A stretch of 55,769 nt of DNA. Origin: a virus. Shown here one piece after another: positions 1 through 6,477 of this stretch; the first letter of the stretch is position 1, and each line of letters starts with the position of its first letter. Position numbers and translations under genes: made by a program. The stretch covers positions 1 to 55,769 of the IMG/VR virus record IMGVR_UViG_3300013137_000025. One strand, 5' to 3'. The notes under the pieces are model-generated. The model was not told where the DNA came from. It was given only the letters and a program-made list of their open reading frames with translations, and did no database searches.

Positions 1-157
1 CCCAGGACAGGTTCGCCCCGTACAGGGTCGCCCCGGACAGGTCCGCCCCGGACAGGTCCGCCCCGGACAGGTCCGCCCAAGACAGGTCCGCACGCACTCC
101 TCCGTGTTCGTTATTCAGCCACAGGGCATGCAGCCGAAGCACTTTATTGAGGTCCAT
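1..157 (-). CDS. Pentapeptide-repeat protein, N-terminal part (cut by window edge)
   Basis: Reading leftward from ATG at 157 gives MDLNKVLRLHALWLNNE and then successive A(D/N)LSx units (ADLSW, ADLSG, ADLSG, ADLSG, ATLYG, ANLSW). This is the five-residue periodicity of pentapeptide repeats, which fold into a right-handed quadrilateral beta helix. The short helical N-terminus before the repeats is usual for phage and bacterial members. In known cases such proteins can mimic DNA or bind gyrase; nothing here assigns a role. The gene runs off the left edge, so the C-terminus is unknown. A weak SD (AAGG) lies 3 nt before the ATG. A stronger SD upstream serves an out-of-frame start at 182. Confidence 0.8.
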   Translation of the reverse strand, partial: MDLNKVLRLHALWLNNEHGGVRADLSWADLSGADLSGADLSGATLYGANLSW

Positions 158-182
158 GAGCCTTAAGGTCCGAATTGTCCAT
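144..182 (-). other. Short leader-like reading frame upstream of the pentapeptide gene
   Basis: A perfect AAGGAG (191-196) stands 8 nt before ATG at 182. That ATG opens only 12 codons (MDNSDLKAHGPQ) before TAA at 144-146, overlapping the first codons of the pentapeptide gene in another frame. It could be a leader that couples translation to the downstream start at 157, or a fortuitous ATG. The AAGGAG overlaps the end of the 15-bp palindrome at 196-210. Confidence 0.3.
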
Positions 183-195
183 GACGTGAACTCCT

Positions 196-210
196 TTCTG
201 AAATTCAGAA
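196..210 (-). promoter_or_regulatory. 15-bp palindrome, copy 1
   Basis: TTCTGAAATTCAGAA, a perfect 7+1+7 palindrome. It lies 7 nt downstream of the stop of the 218-406 gene and just upstream of the pentapeptide-protein gene. One of ten copies, all within 1-4260. Confidence 0.8.
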
Positions 211-217
211 ACTTCTG

Positions 218-406
218 TCAATCCCTGGCGTGTATGAGGTCCTGGAAGTCATTGTGTCTTGCAAGCTCTCCCAACTCGACCTCCAGCTCCCGGAACTTGG
301 CCTTGTAGTAGGCCAGATCGCTGGTGAGGTCTGCAACCCTGAGTTCGAGGTCACAGACCTCCCTTGCACGCTGCATCAGCAGGCGCTCCAAGTGGGTTTC
401 ATTCAT
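218..406 (-). CDS. Small coiled-coil protein, function unknown
   Basis: 62 residues starting MNETHLERLLMQ. I chose ATG 406 because a GGAG sits 8 nt upstream and the ATG overlaps the stop of the preceding gene (ATGAATGA), the usual sign of translational coupling. A longer frame to 502 would overlap that gene by 100 bp. Residues about 5-50 show a heptad pattern of Leu/Ile/Val with many charged residues, so a coiled coil, probably oligomeric and cytoplasmic. No family recognised. Confidence 0.65.
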   Translation of the reverse strand: MNETHLERLLMQRAREVCDLELRVADLTSDLAYYKAKFRELEVELGELARHNDFQDLIHARD

Positions 407-770
407 ATGCGGACTCCACGAATTTCCAGACTTCGGGGATGAATTGTAGGACCCGTCCCAGCACCACGTCTGGATACAAGTTGTGATACGTTTCTCCTTC
501 ATGGGTGAGGGACCACCGCAGGCCGTCGTATTCCAGGTCGAATACGATCGAAGTGGCCACCTTCACAGGACGTTTTTCCGTCCTGGCGACCCCTGTCGCC
601 CGTTGACACGCCTCTTTGTTGGCCAGTGGGCCAAGCAGGGTCAGATAGGACTCCTCTATCGACCATCCACCGGTGGGATGCTTGGCCACCCAGCCCCATG
701 ACATGCAGTCCGACTTGGGGTGGTACTCTATGTCGAATTCCACAGATACATCGAAGTGTCTCTTGATCAC
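399..770 (-). CDS. Hypothetical phage protein, 123 aa
   Basis: Starts with GTG at 770 (MIKRHFDVSVEFDIEY) and ends at TGA 399, overlapping the next gene by 8 nt. The sequence is soluble, mixed alpha/beta in look, with tryptophans near both ends and no membrane segment or cysteine pattern. The SD is weak. It sits in a leftward series of very small genes separated by the 15-bp palindrome, although no palindrome precedes this one; it follows the 787-1014 gene after 16 bp. Function not recognised. Confidence 0.6.
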   Translation of the reverse strand: MIKRHFDVSVEFDIEYHPKSDCMSWGWVAKHPTGGWSIEESYLTLLGPLANKEACQRATGVARTEKRPVKVATSIVFDLEYDGLRWSLTHEGETYHNLYPDVVLGRVLQFIPEVWKFVESAYE

Positions 771-786
771 TGTAGCCGTCCGTTTT

Positions 787-1014
787 CTAAAGGTTGGAAT
801 TGTCCCCTCTGGCCTCTTCTAGGACACAGTCCACCAGATCGTCCGAATCCATCAATCCCCAATGCTCATGGCTTCCATCCGGCCGGTCGATGTTGACTGC
901 CACGTATCGGTATACGGGCAGAGCATTGAACTCATGGTCATCCGCCCTGGAGATAGTCACCTTATTTCCATTGGAGAAGGTGATTTCGATCCCGGTTTCG
1001 GTATTCTTGAACAT
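787..1014 (-). CDS. Hypothetical small protein, 75 aa
   Basis: Starts MFKNTETGIEITFSNGNKVT, with AAGGAGAG 7 nt before the ATG. Composition is beta-rich and acidic towards the C-terminus (DSDDLVDCVLEEARGD). The terminal codons GDNSNL lie in a copy-like segment (GACAATTC) of the second repeat family. No signal peptide or membrane helix. Its closest upstream neighbour is a 26-codon reading frame at 1027-1107. Function unknown. Confidence 0.65.
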   Translation of the reverse strand: MFKNTETGIEITFSNGNKVTISRADDHEFNALPVYRYVAVNIDRPDGSHEHWGLMDSDDLVDCVLEEARGDNSNL

Positions 1015-1026
1015 ACTGTCTCTCCT

Positions 1027-1107
1027 TCAAGAGTTAAGCCATCCCCAGATGGCCATGGTGATTTTCCACGCCTCTCTCCCGGATACCCAAAACAGGCACC
1101 CGATCAT
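1027..1107 (-). CDS. Possible 26-aa hydrophobic micropeptide
   Basis: ATG 1107 to TGA 1027 encodes MIGCLFWVSGREAWKITMAI plus a short Trp-rich tail. It fills the space between the palindrome at 1129-1143 and the 787-1014 gene, whose SD follows its stop directly. The hydrophobic N-terminus could insert in a membrane. The SD is poor (GGAG only 2 nt from the ATG), so this may be leader RNA rather than a gene. Confidence 0.3.
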   Translation of the reverse strand: MIGCLFWVSGREAWKITMAIWGWLNS

Positions 1108-1128
1108 GACTCCAGGGTATTGCCTTCT

Positions 1129-1143
1129 TTCTGAATTTCAGAA
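1129..1143 (-). promoter_or_regulatory. 15-bp palindrome, copy 2
   Basis: TTCTGAATTTCAGAA on the plus strand. The TGA stop of the 1138-1398 gene is formed inside it (TTC TGA), so the element follows one gene with no gap and precedes the next start (1107) by 21 bp. Confidence 0.8.
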
Positions 1144-1398
1144 ACTGTCTTCGGGGATGACTTTCCCGAAGTAGAAATCGAGGAGACACCAGTCCTCGGT
1201 CTCGTCCACGGGGACCAGAGTGTCTCTCGACCCCCGGAATTGGGCGTCCCGGAATGCCTTCCAGGACCGAGACCGGGCCCGCTGGACGTCATTCCAGGCA
1301 TTGGGTACCCGGTTGATCCCATGCCTGACCTTCGGCTGGAACATCTCATCCCCCTCCAGGCTCCGATACCACTGTCTGGTTCCCCTCGGCCTACGCAT
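1138..1398 (-). CDS. Hypothetical Arg-rich protein, 86 aa
   Basis: ATG 1398 is preceded by AAGGAG at 8-nt spacing; two GTG codons just upstream (1401, 1404) are alternatives. The N-terminal half is strongly basic (MRRPRGTRQWYRS) and the C-terminus acidic (VDETEDWCLLDF). The last codon pair TTC TGA lies within the downstream palindrome. It could bind nucleic acid on charge alone, but no motif supports this. Confidence 0.6.
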   Translation of the reverse strand: MRRPRGTRQWYRSLEGDEMFQPKVRHGINRVPNAWNDVQRARSRSWKAFRDAQFRGSRDTLVPVDETEDWCLLDFYFGKVIPEDSF

Positions 1399-1414
1399 CA
1401 CCACATCTCCTTGA

Positions 1415-1429
1415 TTCTGAATTTCAGAA
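1415..1429 (-). promoter_or_regulatory. 15-bp palindrome, copy 3
   Basis: TTCTGAATTTCAGAA on the plus strand, 16 bp upstream of the ATG at 1398, with the AAGGAG SD between them. This is the standard order palindrome, SD, start seen in this arm. Confidence 0.8.
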
Positions 1430-1446
1430 AATCTCTCCGGGAGAGA

Positions 1447-1638
1447 TTACGACACGTATGCCAAACCCAACTGCCTGGCGATCTGTCGCTTAGCTCCCCT
1501 CGTCAAAGATGTGTTGCGAAGCTGAGCACGAAGCTCCGACTCCCGAATTGCCCCGTAGTTAACAGGGACCGGCTTCCCGAAGACCCTGAACATTGGGTTC
1601 GGGATGCCCCTGGGTGAAGACCCCCAATCAATTCTCAT
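1447..1638 (-). CDS. Hypothetical basic protein, 63 aa
   Basis: ATG 1638 overlaps the end of the upstream membrane-protein gene by 11 nt and has GGAGG 6 nt upstream inside that gene, so the two are coupled. The C-terminal half is Arg-rich (RGAKRQIARQLG) and helical, as in small DNA-binding proteins, but no defined domain is seen. It contains an in-gene copy of the CCGAATTGYC repeat (1543-1552). Confidence 0.6.
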   Translation of the reverse strand: MRIDWGSSPRGIPNPMFRVFGKPVPVNYGAIRESELRAQLRNTSLTRGAKRQIARQLGLAYVS

Positions 1639-1840
1639 CGTCGTCCTCCATCAACCGAGGGAGTTCGATGATCAGAAACATGCCGCCCAGGATAGCCCCG
1701 ATCATGGACCCGAGGATCCACAATGGCCGGAGCATGGGATTCCAGGGCCAGATACCCAGGGCCCCCTCGAAGGCGGCTCCCAGGAACAGGGAGATCAATG
1801 CCCCGATCCCCACGGCTCGGGTGAGTCCAGAGAGTTTCAT
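1628..1840 (-). CDS. Small two-helix membrane protein, 70 aa
   Basis: MKLSGLTRAVGIGALISLFL starts a first hydrophobic helix (about residues 8-28). A second (about 42-62, LWILGSMIGAILGGMFLIIE) follows a short loop, and the C-terminus is acidic (LMEDDDEN). The palindrome copy at 1854-1868 ends 13 bp upstream of the ATG, with AAGG between. It is an integral inner-membrane protein by prediction; holin, superinfection-exclusion and unrelated roles are all possible and nothing here decides. Confidence 0.65.
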   Translation of the reverse strand: MKLSGLTRAVGIGALISLFLGAAFEGALGIWPWNPMLRPLWILGSMIGAILGGMFLIIELPRLMEDDDEN

Positions 1841-1853
1841 GTATCAACCTTCT

Positions 1854-1868
1854 TTCTGAATTTCAGAA
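1854..1868 (-). promoter_or_regulatory. 15-bp palindrome, copy 4
   Basis: TTCTGAATTTCAGAA on the plus strand. As with copy 2, the stop codon TGA of the preceding gene (1863-2189) is part of the element, and the next ATG (1840) follows after 13 bp. Confidence 0.8.
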
Positions 1869-2189
1869 ATTCCTCACCAGTCCCATGCATCCTATCGGCC
1901 GACCCTTCTCGTCCCGAATTAACTCTCCGGGAGAGAACACATCCCCCCGGTTGGGGACCGCCAGTCTCACCTGGGTGGACACCACCCACCCCACCCCCTC
2001 CTTGGGCTCGGGAAGGAATTCCACCTCCCCCACCCTCTGGGTGAAGATGTCCACCGTCGTCCCAGTCGGAAACTCGACTAAGATGTTCTCCGTCTCCACC
2101 CGAGCCTCGACTCCCGAGGGAACCAACACCATCCGGCCCCGCTGGGAGTGAACCACAATCTCATGCTTCGTCAGGTTCACGAATTCCAT
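1863..2189 (-). CDS. Conserved phage hypothetical (NLTxH family), 108 aa
   Basis: Begins MEFVNLTKHEIVVHSQRG, continues with a PSG..ARVE segment, then GEVEFLPEP and VVSTQVRLAVPNRGDVFSPG, and ends with a GRPIGCMG box. This order (N-terminal NLTPH, PSG, LPEP, VS...R.D...P, G...G) is a pattern I recognise from a small protein common in phages and prophages; its function is unknown. The SD AGGAGG is strong. It is the first gene after a 200-bp spacer holding an inverted repeat (2228-2244), so it may head a transcription unit. Confidence 0.75.
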   Translation of the reverse strand: MEFVNLTKHEIVVHSQRGRMVLVPSGVEARVETENILVEFPTGTTVDIFTQRVGEVEFLPEPKEGVGWVVSTQVRLAVPNRGDVFSPGELIRDEKGRPIGCMGLVRNF

Positions 2190-2395
2190 AAGTCCTCCTA
2201 TTTCAAATCCCGACCATCCCGATCAAGATTCCAAGGTTTGGAATAACTACCCATCACCCACGATACCCAGAGGGTTAGGGTAATAATTATTCGAGAACTT
2301 CGGAGATTCGGGGAATTAGTTTAATCCCCTGATGAATACCCCAAGGTAACGCAGGGAGGGCCCAAACTTCGAGCCCCCCCATTCTGACTGCTCGG
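2190..2395. other. Non-coding spacer with inverted repeats
   Basis: No plausible gene. It holds a perfect inverted repeat ATTCCAA-GGT-TTGGAAT (2228-2244), an AT-rich stretch (about 2281-2292) and a G4/C4 imperfect stem around 2314-2335. At its right edge a hairpin TTCTGAC-TGCTCG-GTCAGAA (2382-2401) overlaps the stop of the 2396-2581 gene. The first repeat, 39 bp upstream of the ATG at 2189, looks like an operator. The G/C stems near the right end may terminate the upstream gene. Confidence 0.45.
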
Positions 2396-2581
2396 TCAGA
2401 AGTTGACCAGGACACCCACGGCGTTCGGGTGGGCCTGGCGGTACTTCGCCCGGCTCGCCGCCCTCTTGGCCAACTTGGCCACCCGAGCCTTCTGCTCCTC
2501 TACCCGAGCCCTCTGCCTCGCCTCGAAGTCCGCCAACATCATGCTACGCAGCTGGGACAGCTTCCCATTGGCGTCCATCAT
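2396..2581 (-). CDS. Small basic helical protein, 61 aa
   Basis: MMDANGKLSQLRSMMLADFE leads into a long Arg/Lys/Ala-rich amphipathic helix (about residues 20-48) and ends NAVGVLVNF. SD GGAGGG lies 4-7 nt before the tandem ATGs. The helix suggests a nucleic-acid-binding or oligomerising mini-protein. The stop TGA lies in a TTCTGA context and in a hairpin resembling the 15-bp palindrome with its halves moved apart. Confidence 0.6.
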   Translation of the reverse strand: MMDANGKLSQLRSMMLADFEARQRARVEEQKARVAKLAKRAASRAKYRQAHPNAVGVLVNF

Positions 2582-2596
2582 TCAACCCTCCACTTA

Positions 2597-2611
2597 TTCT
2601 GAAATTCAGAA
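2597..2611 (-). promoter_or_regulatory. 15-bp palindrome, copy 5
   Basis: TTCTGAAATTCAGAA, 15 bp upstream of the ATG at 2581, with the GGAGGG SD between. Confidence 0.8.
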
Positions 2612-2654
2612 TCTTGGCGTTCCCAAGTCCTTGAATTCCAGAGGTTTCCGACTT

Positions 2655-2692
2655 CCCCCCGGAGGGGGATTCACCCAGGAACCACCTGGGAT
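2655..2692. terminator. Double hairpin after the 2704-2937 gene
   Basis: Leftward from the stop at 2704 the sequence can form CCCAGG/CCTGGG (about 2675-2692) and then CCCCC/GGGGG (about 2655-2670) stems. There is no clear U-tract, so termination is inferred from position and stem strength only. Confidence 0.4.
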
Positions 2693-2703
2693 CATCAGGC
2701 CGG

Positions 2704-2937
2704 TTAGAGGATCGAGGAATCAGGGAGGTTCGGCACCCCGAGAGCATACAGGGTATTCTGGCTCCTGGCGATCATGCAACCAGGAGTCTGATCACCGAAT
2801 TCCATGGCGACCAGGGGACTGGTGATTGCCCGGTGACCATCCGGGAGCCGGGGGTGGTCGTAAACGATCCCCTCCAGGCAGATCCCATGGTCCGGAAAGT
2901 TGATCGTGGACCACTTTTCCATCAATGCGATGACCAT
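2704..2937 (-). CDS. Hypothetical protein, 77 aa
   Basis: MVIALMEKWSTINFPDHGIC opens a soluble protein of mixed composition with two cysteines (CLEG, PGCM). The palindrome copy at 2950-2964 precedes the ATG by 12 bp. It is the first gene after the repeat-rich island 2965-3444. No domain recognised. The upstream region can also be read in longer overlapping frames, but those run through repeats and are not gene-like. Confidence 0.55.
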   Translation of the reverse strand: MVIALMEKWSTINFPDHGICLEGIVYDHPRLPDGHRAITSPLVAMEFGDQTPGCMIARSQNTLYALGVPNLPDSSIL

Positions 2938-2949
2938 GGTAAGCCCTCT

Positions 2950-2964
2950 TTCTGAATTTCAGAA
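2950..2964 (-). promoter_or_regulatory. 15-bp palindrome, copy 6
   Basis: TTCTGAATTTCAGAA on the plus strand, 12 bp upstream of the ATG at 2937. Confidence 0.8.
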
Positions 2965-3444
2965 TTACGGTCCAAGTGTATATTTCGGCTCCCCGACTAT
3001 CGGGGGTCCGTGGAGCAAGTGAATATTGATGCCCGAAAACCGGGGGGTTTATCGGACGAGTGGATAGGAAATGCACAGATGACGTATAATTGGGGGTTTT
3101 TGCCCCCAACCGAAGTGTATATTCCCCTTTCCTCCCGAATCGTCCTTCCTGAACCCCTTGGAACCTGGACTGGGACCACCGAAAAAGTGGATATTTCGAT
3201 GTTCCACAGTCGTTTCTGCATATTGCCCGATCTTGAACCCCCGAATTGTCGACCTTCGACGGCCCGAAGTGAATATCGATGCCCCAAAACACGGGGTTCT
3301 ATCGGGCACCTGGATAGGAAATGCAATCCAGGAATATCTGGGGGCAATTCGCTCTGAATAAGCGAATCGAATTACCCCCGTGAAACATCACAGGAGATGC
3401 ACTAAGTTAGCCTCATCTCCTGATCCGGGGATTCCGAATTGTCC
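2965..3444. repeat. Non-coding island of diverged repeats and hairpins
   Basis: No convincing gene in 480 bp. A 60-bp unit occurs twice (3016-3075 and 3266-3325, about 80% alike by eye, both ending TGGATAGGAAATGCA). Its core AAGTGDATAT recurs at about 2974, 3017, 3113, 3185 and 3267. Each lies near G/C-rich stems, for example CCCCGA/TCGGGG (about 2991-3005), TTGGGGG/CCCCCAA (about 3090-3109) and ATTCGCT/AGCGAAT (about 3348-3368). A strong stem AGGAGATG/CATCTCCT (3392-3421) follows the 3445-3612 gene and may terminate it. Frames through the repeats shift relative to each other, arguing against coding. Confidence 0.6.
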
Positions 3445-3612
3445 CTACTTTTCGAGAGAAACGAACACCCGAGCGCTGGAGACACCTTTCTCTTCCCGCC
3501 GAGAGGCGGCGAACTGCTCCGCCTCTTCCGACGACCGGAAATAGAATACCTGGTCATTGGTCCAATAGAAACTGATGACCACGACAAAGTCGAATTCGAA
3601 TTCGAACGTCAT
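3445..3612 (-). CDS. Small hypothetical protein, 55 aa
   Basis: ATG 3612 (MTFEFEFDFVVVISFYW) has GGAGGG 5 nt upstream; a longer frame to 3657 would read through the palindrome and is rejected. The N-terminal third is beta-like with alternating Phe/Glu/Val, then a helical acidic and basic part (SSEEAEQFAASRREEK). The same GGAGGG-5 nt-ATG layout is found in the next gene, 3690-3869. Function unknown. Confidence 0.65.
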   Translation of the reverse strand: MTFEFEFDFVVVISFYWTNDQVFYFRSSEEAEQFAASRREEKGVSSARVFVSLEK

Positions 3613-3629
3613 TCTCACCCTCCACTTCT

Positions 3630-3644
3630 TTCTGAATTTCAGAA
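3630..3644 (-). promoter_or_regulatory. 15-bp palindrome, copy 7
   Basis: TTCTGAATTTCAGAA on the plus strand, 17 bp upstream of the ATG at 3612, with GGAGGG between. Confidence 0.8.
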
Positions 3645-3689
3645 TCTCCTGATCCACGGAATTATGGACCAGGGGAGCCCGAATTGCCC

Positions 3690-3869
3690 CTACCTGACCA
3701 CCACAGGACGGACATAGTCGTCATGGTCGACGACCAGCAGGCCGGGGGAGTAGACCGAGATCATCCGCAGGATCTTGTACCCGTCCTTGGGGAGGAACAT
3801 CGTCCCCAAGGGACCGGTGAATACATGAACGTCCAACCCCTTCTCGACCTTATCAAACTCGAAGATCAT
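3690..3869 (-). CDS. Small hypothetical protein, 59 aa
   Basis: ATG 3869 (MIFEFDKVEKGLDVHVFTG) has GGAGGG at 5 nt; a GTG at 3875 is an alternative start. The pattern of alternating hydrophobics with GLLVVDHDDYVRPVVV at the C-terminus suggests a small beta protein. After the stop TAG the sequence GGGCAATTCGG is a copy of the second repeat family. Two tandem palindromes lie upstream. Confidence 0.6.
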   Translation of the reverse strand: MIFEFDKVEKGLDVHVFTGPLGTMFLPKDGYKILRMISVYSPGLLVVDHDDYVRPVVVR

Positions 3870-3886
3870 TGTCACCCTCCTCTTCT

Positions 3887-3901
3887 TTCTGAATTTCAGA
3901 A
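3887..3901 (-). promoter_or_regulatory. 15-bp palindrome, copy 8
   Basis: TTCTGAATTTCAGAA on the plus strand, 17 bp upstream of ATG 3869. Copy 9 follows 21 bp further upstream, the only tandem pair. Confidence 0.8.
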
Positions 3902-3922
3902 TTATCTGGGCTCTCCAGAAGT

Positions 3923-3937
3923 TTCTGAATTTCAGAA
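3923..3937 (-). promoter_or_regulatory. 15-bp palindrome, copy 9
   Basis: TTCTGAATTTCAGAA on the plus strand, ending exactly where the doubtful 3938-4147 frame ends. Confidence 0.8.
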
Positions 3938-4147
3938 TTACCAGGCATTCCGAATTAGGCAGAGGTATCCCCCCCCGGTCCAGCCAGGGTGGACCCTATT
4001 CGGAATTACCCAAGGGGATTCGGATTCCGAATTATCCAGGTGATTATCCACCCGAATTACCCGGCATGTGAGCCCCCTATCGCCCCAGGTCACTTGGCGG
4101 TTCCAGGTCTTTACCTGGGGCAAGTCCGCCCGGTCGACATCGACCAC
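3938..4147 (-). CDS. Doubtful small reading frame, 69 aa
   Basis: GTG-started frame (MVDVDRADLPQVKTWNRQVT) without a good SD. The stop abuts palindrome copy 9, as real genes in this arm do. However, the frame runs over four CCGAATTA/CGGAATTA repeats (3950, 3999, 4027, 4052), which makes the tail look repeat-derived. It may be a decayed gene or non-coding. Confidence 0.3.
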   Translation of the reverse strand: MVDVDRADLPQVKTWNRQVTWGDRGLTCRVIRVDNHLDNSESESPWVIPNRVHPGWTGGGYLCLIRNAW

Positions 4148-4227
4148 AGACCGTATTCAGGATCCAATCCGGATCCGCATACGCATATCCATATCCACGT
4201 ATTCCGCATATTCGCATAAATGCAGAC
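4148..4227. repeat. Short GCATA/CATATCC microsatellite-like tract
   Basis: Between about 4160 and 4220 the hexamer-like units CGCATA, TCCATA and CCGCATA recur several times. No gene is visible. Confidence 0.4.
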
Positions 4228-4263
4228 GCCTCGGATATCTCTGAAATTCAGAATATCCGAGGC
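4228..4263. terminator. Long hairpin with palindrome copy 10 at its tip
   Basis: GCCTCGGATAT...ATATCCGAGGC flanks the palindrome core (4239-4253, first base changed: CTCTGAAATTCAGAA). The whole 36 bp folds as one near-perfect stem with a single extra C. It lies 24 bp downstream of the stop of the helix-turn-helix gene, so a terminator or processing site is likely. There is no long U-tract. Confidence 0.6.
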
Positions 4264-4286
4264 GCCTGGCACGACTTTTGCCGCAG

Positions 4287-5321
<1,035 letters not shown>

Positions 5322-5354
5322 TGTCAACCTTCCTTGCTTTGGCCGGGTTCGCGC

Positions 5355-5369
5355 GCGGCAGTTTGCCGC
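5355..5369. promoter_or_regulatory. Inverted repeat in leader of the helix-turn-helix gene (candidate operator)
   Basis: GCGGCA-GTT-TGCCGC, a perfect 6-bp dyad 34 bp upstream of GTG 5321 and downstream of the promoter. The half-site GCGGCA is the core of the direct repeats at 5438-5502. Confidence 0.5.
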
Positions 5370-5403
5370 TTGCCCCCCGACCTCCCTTACAACGTGTCCA
5401 CTA

Positions 5404-5432
5404 AAGATAAGCATTCGCCAGCCCCTTGTCAA
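5404..5432 (-). promoter_or_regulatory. Sigma70-type promoter for the helix-turn-helix gene
   Basis: Leftward: TTGACA (5427-5432), 17-bp spacer, TATCTT (5404-5409). Transcription would start near 5397, giving a leader of about 75 nt carrying the inverted repeat and the SD. Confidence 0.65.
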
Positions 5433-5437
5433 GCCTC

Positions 5438-5502
5438 CCGGCGGCAGCCGGCGGCAACCCCAGCCGGCGGCAGCCGGCGGCAACCAGCGGCAGCCGGCGG
5501 CA
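5438..5502. repeat. Phased 9-bp direct repeats (iteron-like array)
   Basis: CCGGCGGCA starts at 5438, 5448, 5464, 5474 and 5494, plus one variant (CCAGCGGCA) at 5484. Spacings are 10, 16, 10, 10 and 10 bp, so most copies are one helical turn apart on the same strand. The array lies directly upstream of the -35 box of the helix-turn-helix gene, in the divergent region between leftward and rightward operons. Confidence 0.6.
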
Positions 5503-5982
5503 GCGTTACCGAATTGCCGAATCCCCCAGCCCCCGTTCTTTCCGAATTCCGGAAAGACGAGAAACTTGGACCCCAGCCCTTGACAGATCCAGGTGGATGT
5601 AAAATCCAGATTTGGAAAAACGCTGTACGCTACCTCATCCTTTTGAAGTCGAAATCCGTACACCCCCTCCCCGAATTCTCGAATCCCCCAATCATGGTTT
5701 CCCCCCGGAATATCTGTTCCCCAATTCTCTTTCCCCGAATGTCTAATTCTCTATTCCTCTGGGGTTTCTAAATCTCTGAATTGCTGTGGGGTTATCTGGG
5801 TTATCTCTCCCTGGATTCTCTGGTTCCTTTTGGACGACATAGTTGTCCTTGGGTTCTATATTCCTCTTTGGATGGCCTCTGAATCGTCTTTACCTGTGTG
5901 GAGGGGTGACTGCTTCTGAACGCGAAGTTCTCTTTTTCGCGGGGATGATTTGATTATTGGTTCTCCTTTTTGGGAGGAGAAA
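5503..5982. other. Divergent intergenic region with CCCCGAAT/TCT tracts
   Basis: No gene supported. From about 5660 to 5830 short units such as CCCCGAATTCTC, CCCCAATTCTCT and CCCCGAATGTCT recur in a pyrimidine-rich strand, making a locally AT-richer zone beside the GC-rich iterons. A hairpin CGCGAA/TTCGCG (5921-5941) with an internal T-run precedes the first rightward gene. A promoter for the rightward operon must lie here, but I cannot pick a convincing -35/-10 pair. Confidence 0.4.
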
Positions 5983-6477
5983 TTGGAAATTGGTAAACCG
6001 AGGGGGAATGTATTATGGATAGACATCGGTTACATGTGGTTTGGAGTTCACATTCCGGCCGGAGGGAGGGGAATGGATGGGGATTGTGATGTGAAGGTAT
6101 GGATTGATTGGGAGTGGATGAGGATAGAGGTGTCGGGGGATGGGGATCGGCGGGTGGTGGTGTTTAGTGAGGCGTTTATGGAGAGGCTGAGGGGATGTGC
6201 GCAGCGCACCACGATGGTGGTATTGTCGAAGGTGTTGAAGTCATTGGGGGCTATGGGGATGATGGTGGATGATGTGGTGCAGTTGGATGAGTTATCGCGG
6301 TGGTATGGATTGGAGAGGGGGGAGGATGGGGAGTGGGATTGGGGGAAGGTGGCATGGGGGGATGATCGGGATTTGACGGTGTGGTGGTTTATGGATGGGG
6401 GGTTGGGGATGGCGGGGGTGGGCAAGGTATTGGGGTTATTGGACCGGGTAGTGAGGGAGATGGAGAAGGGGTTGTGA
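5983..6477 (+). CDS. Hypothetical Trp/Asp-rich protein, about 164 aa
   Basis: TTG 5983 is preferred (GGAGG 5 nt upstream; protein MEIGKPRGNVLWIDIGYMWF); an upstream TTG at 5950 lacks an SD. The coding strand is strikingly G-rich (runs of GGGG and GATG). The protein is acidic with many Trp and Met (VKVWIDWEWMRIEV; DLTVWWFMDGGLGMAG). It is the first gene of the rightward operon, and its stop overlaps the GTG of the PP-loop enzyme gene. No family recognised. Confidence 0.6.
   Translation: MEIGKPRGNVLWIDIGYMWFGVHIPAGGRGMDGDCDVKVWIDWEWMRIEVSGDGDRRVVVFSEAFMERLRGCAQRTTMVVLSKVLKSLGAMGMMVDDVVQLDELSRWYGLERGEDGEWDWGKVAWGDDRDLTVWWFMDGGLGMAGVGKVLGLLDRVVREMEKGL

Noticed and set aside
2792-3357. Long overlapping reading frames on both strands over the repeat island
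   Set aside because: They run through diverged repeats in shifting frames, lack SD sites, overlap the palindrome and would overlap the better-supported gene at 2704-2937.
5322-5663. N-terminal extension of the helix-turn-helix gene to 5663
   Set aside because: It would translate the promoter, inverted repeat and direct-repeat array; a good SD serves GTG 5321.
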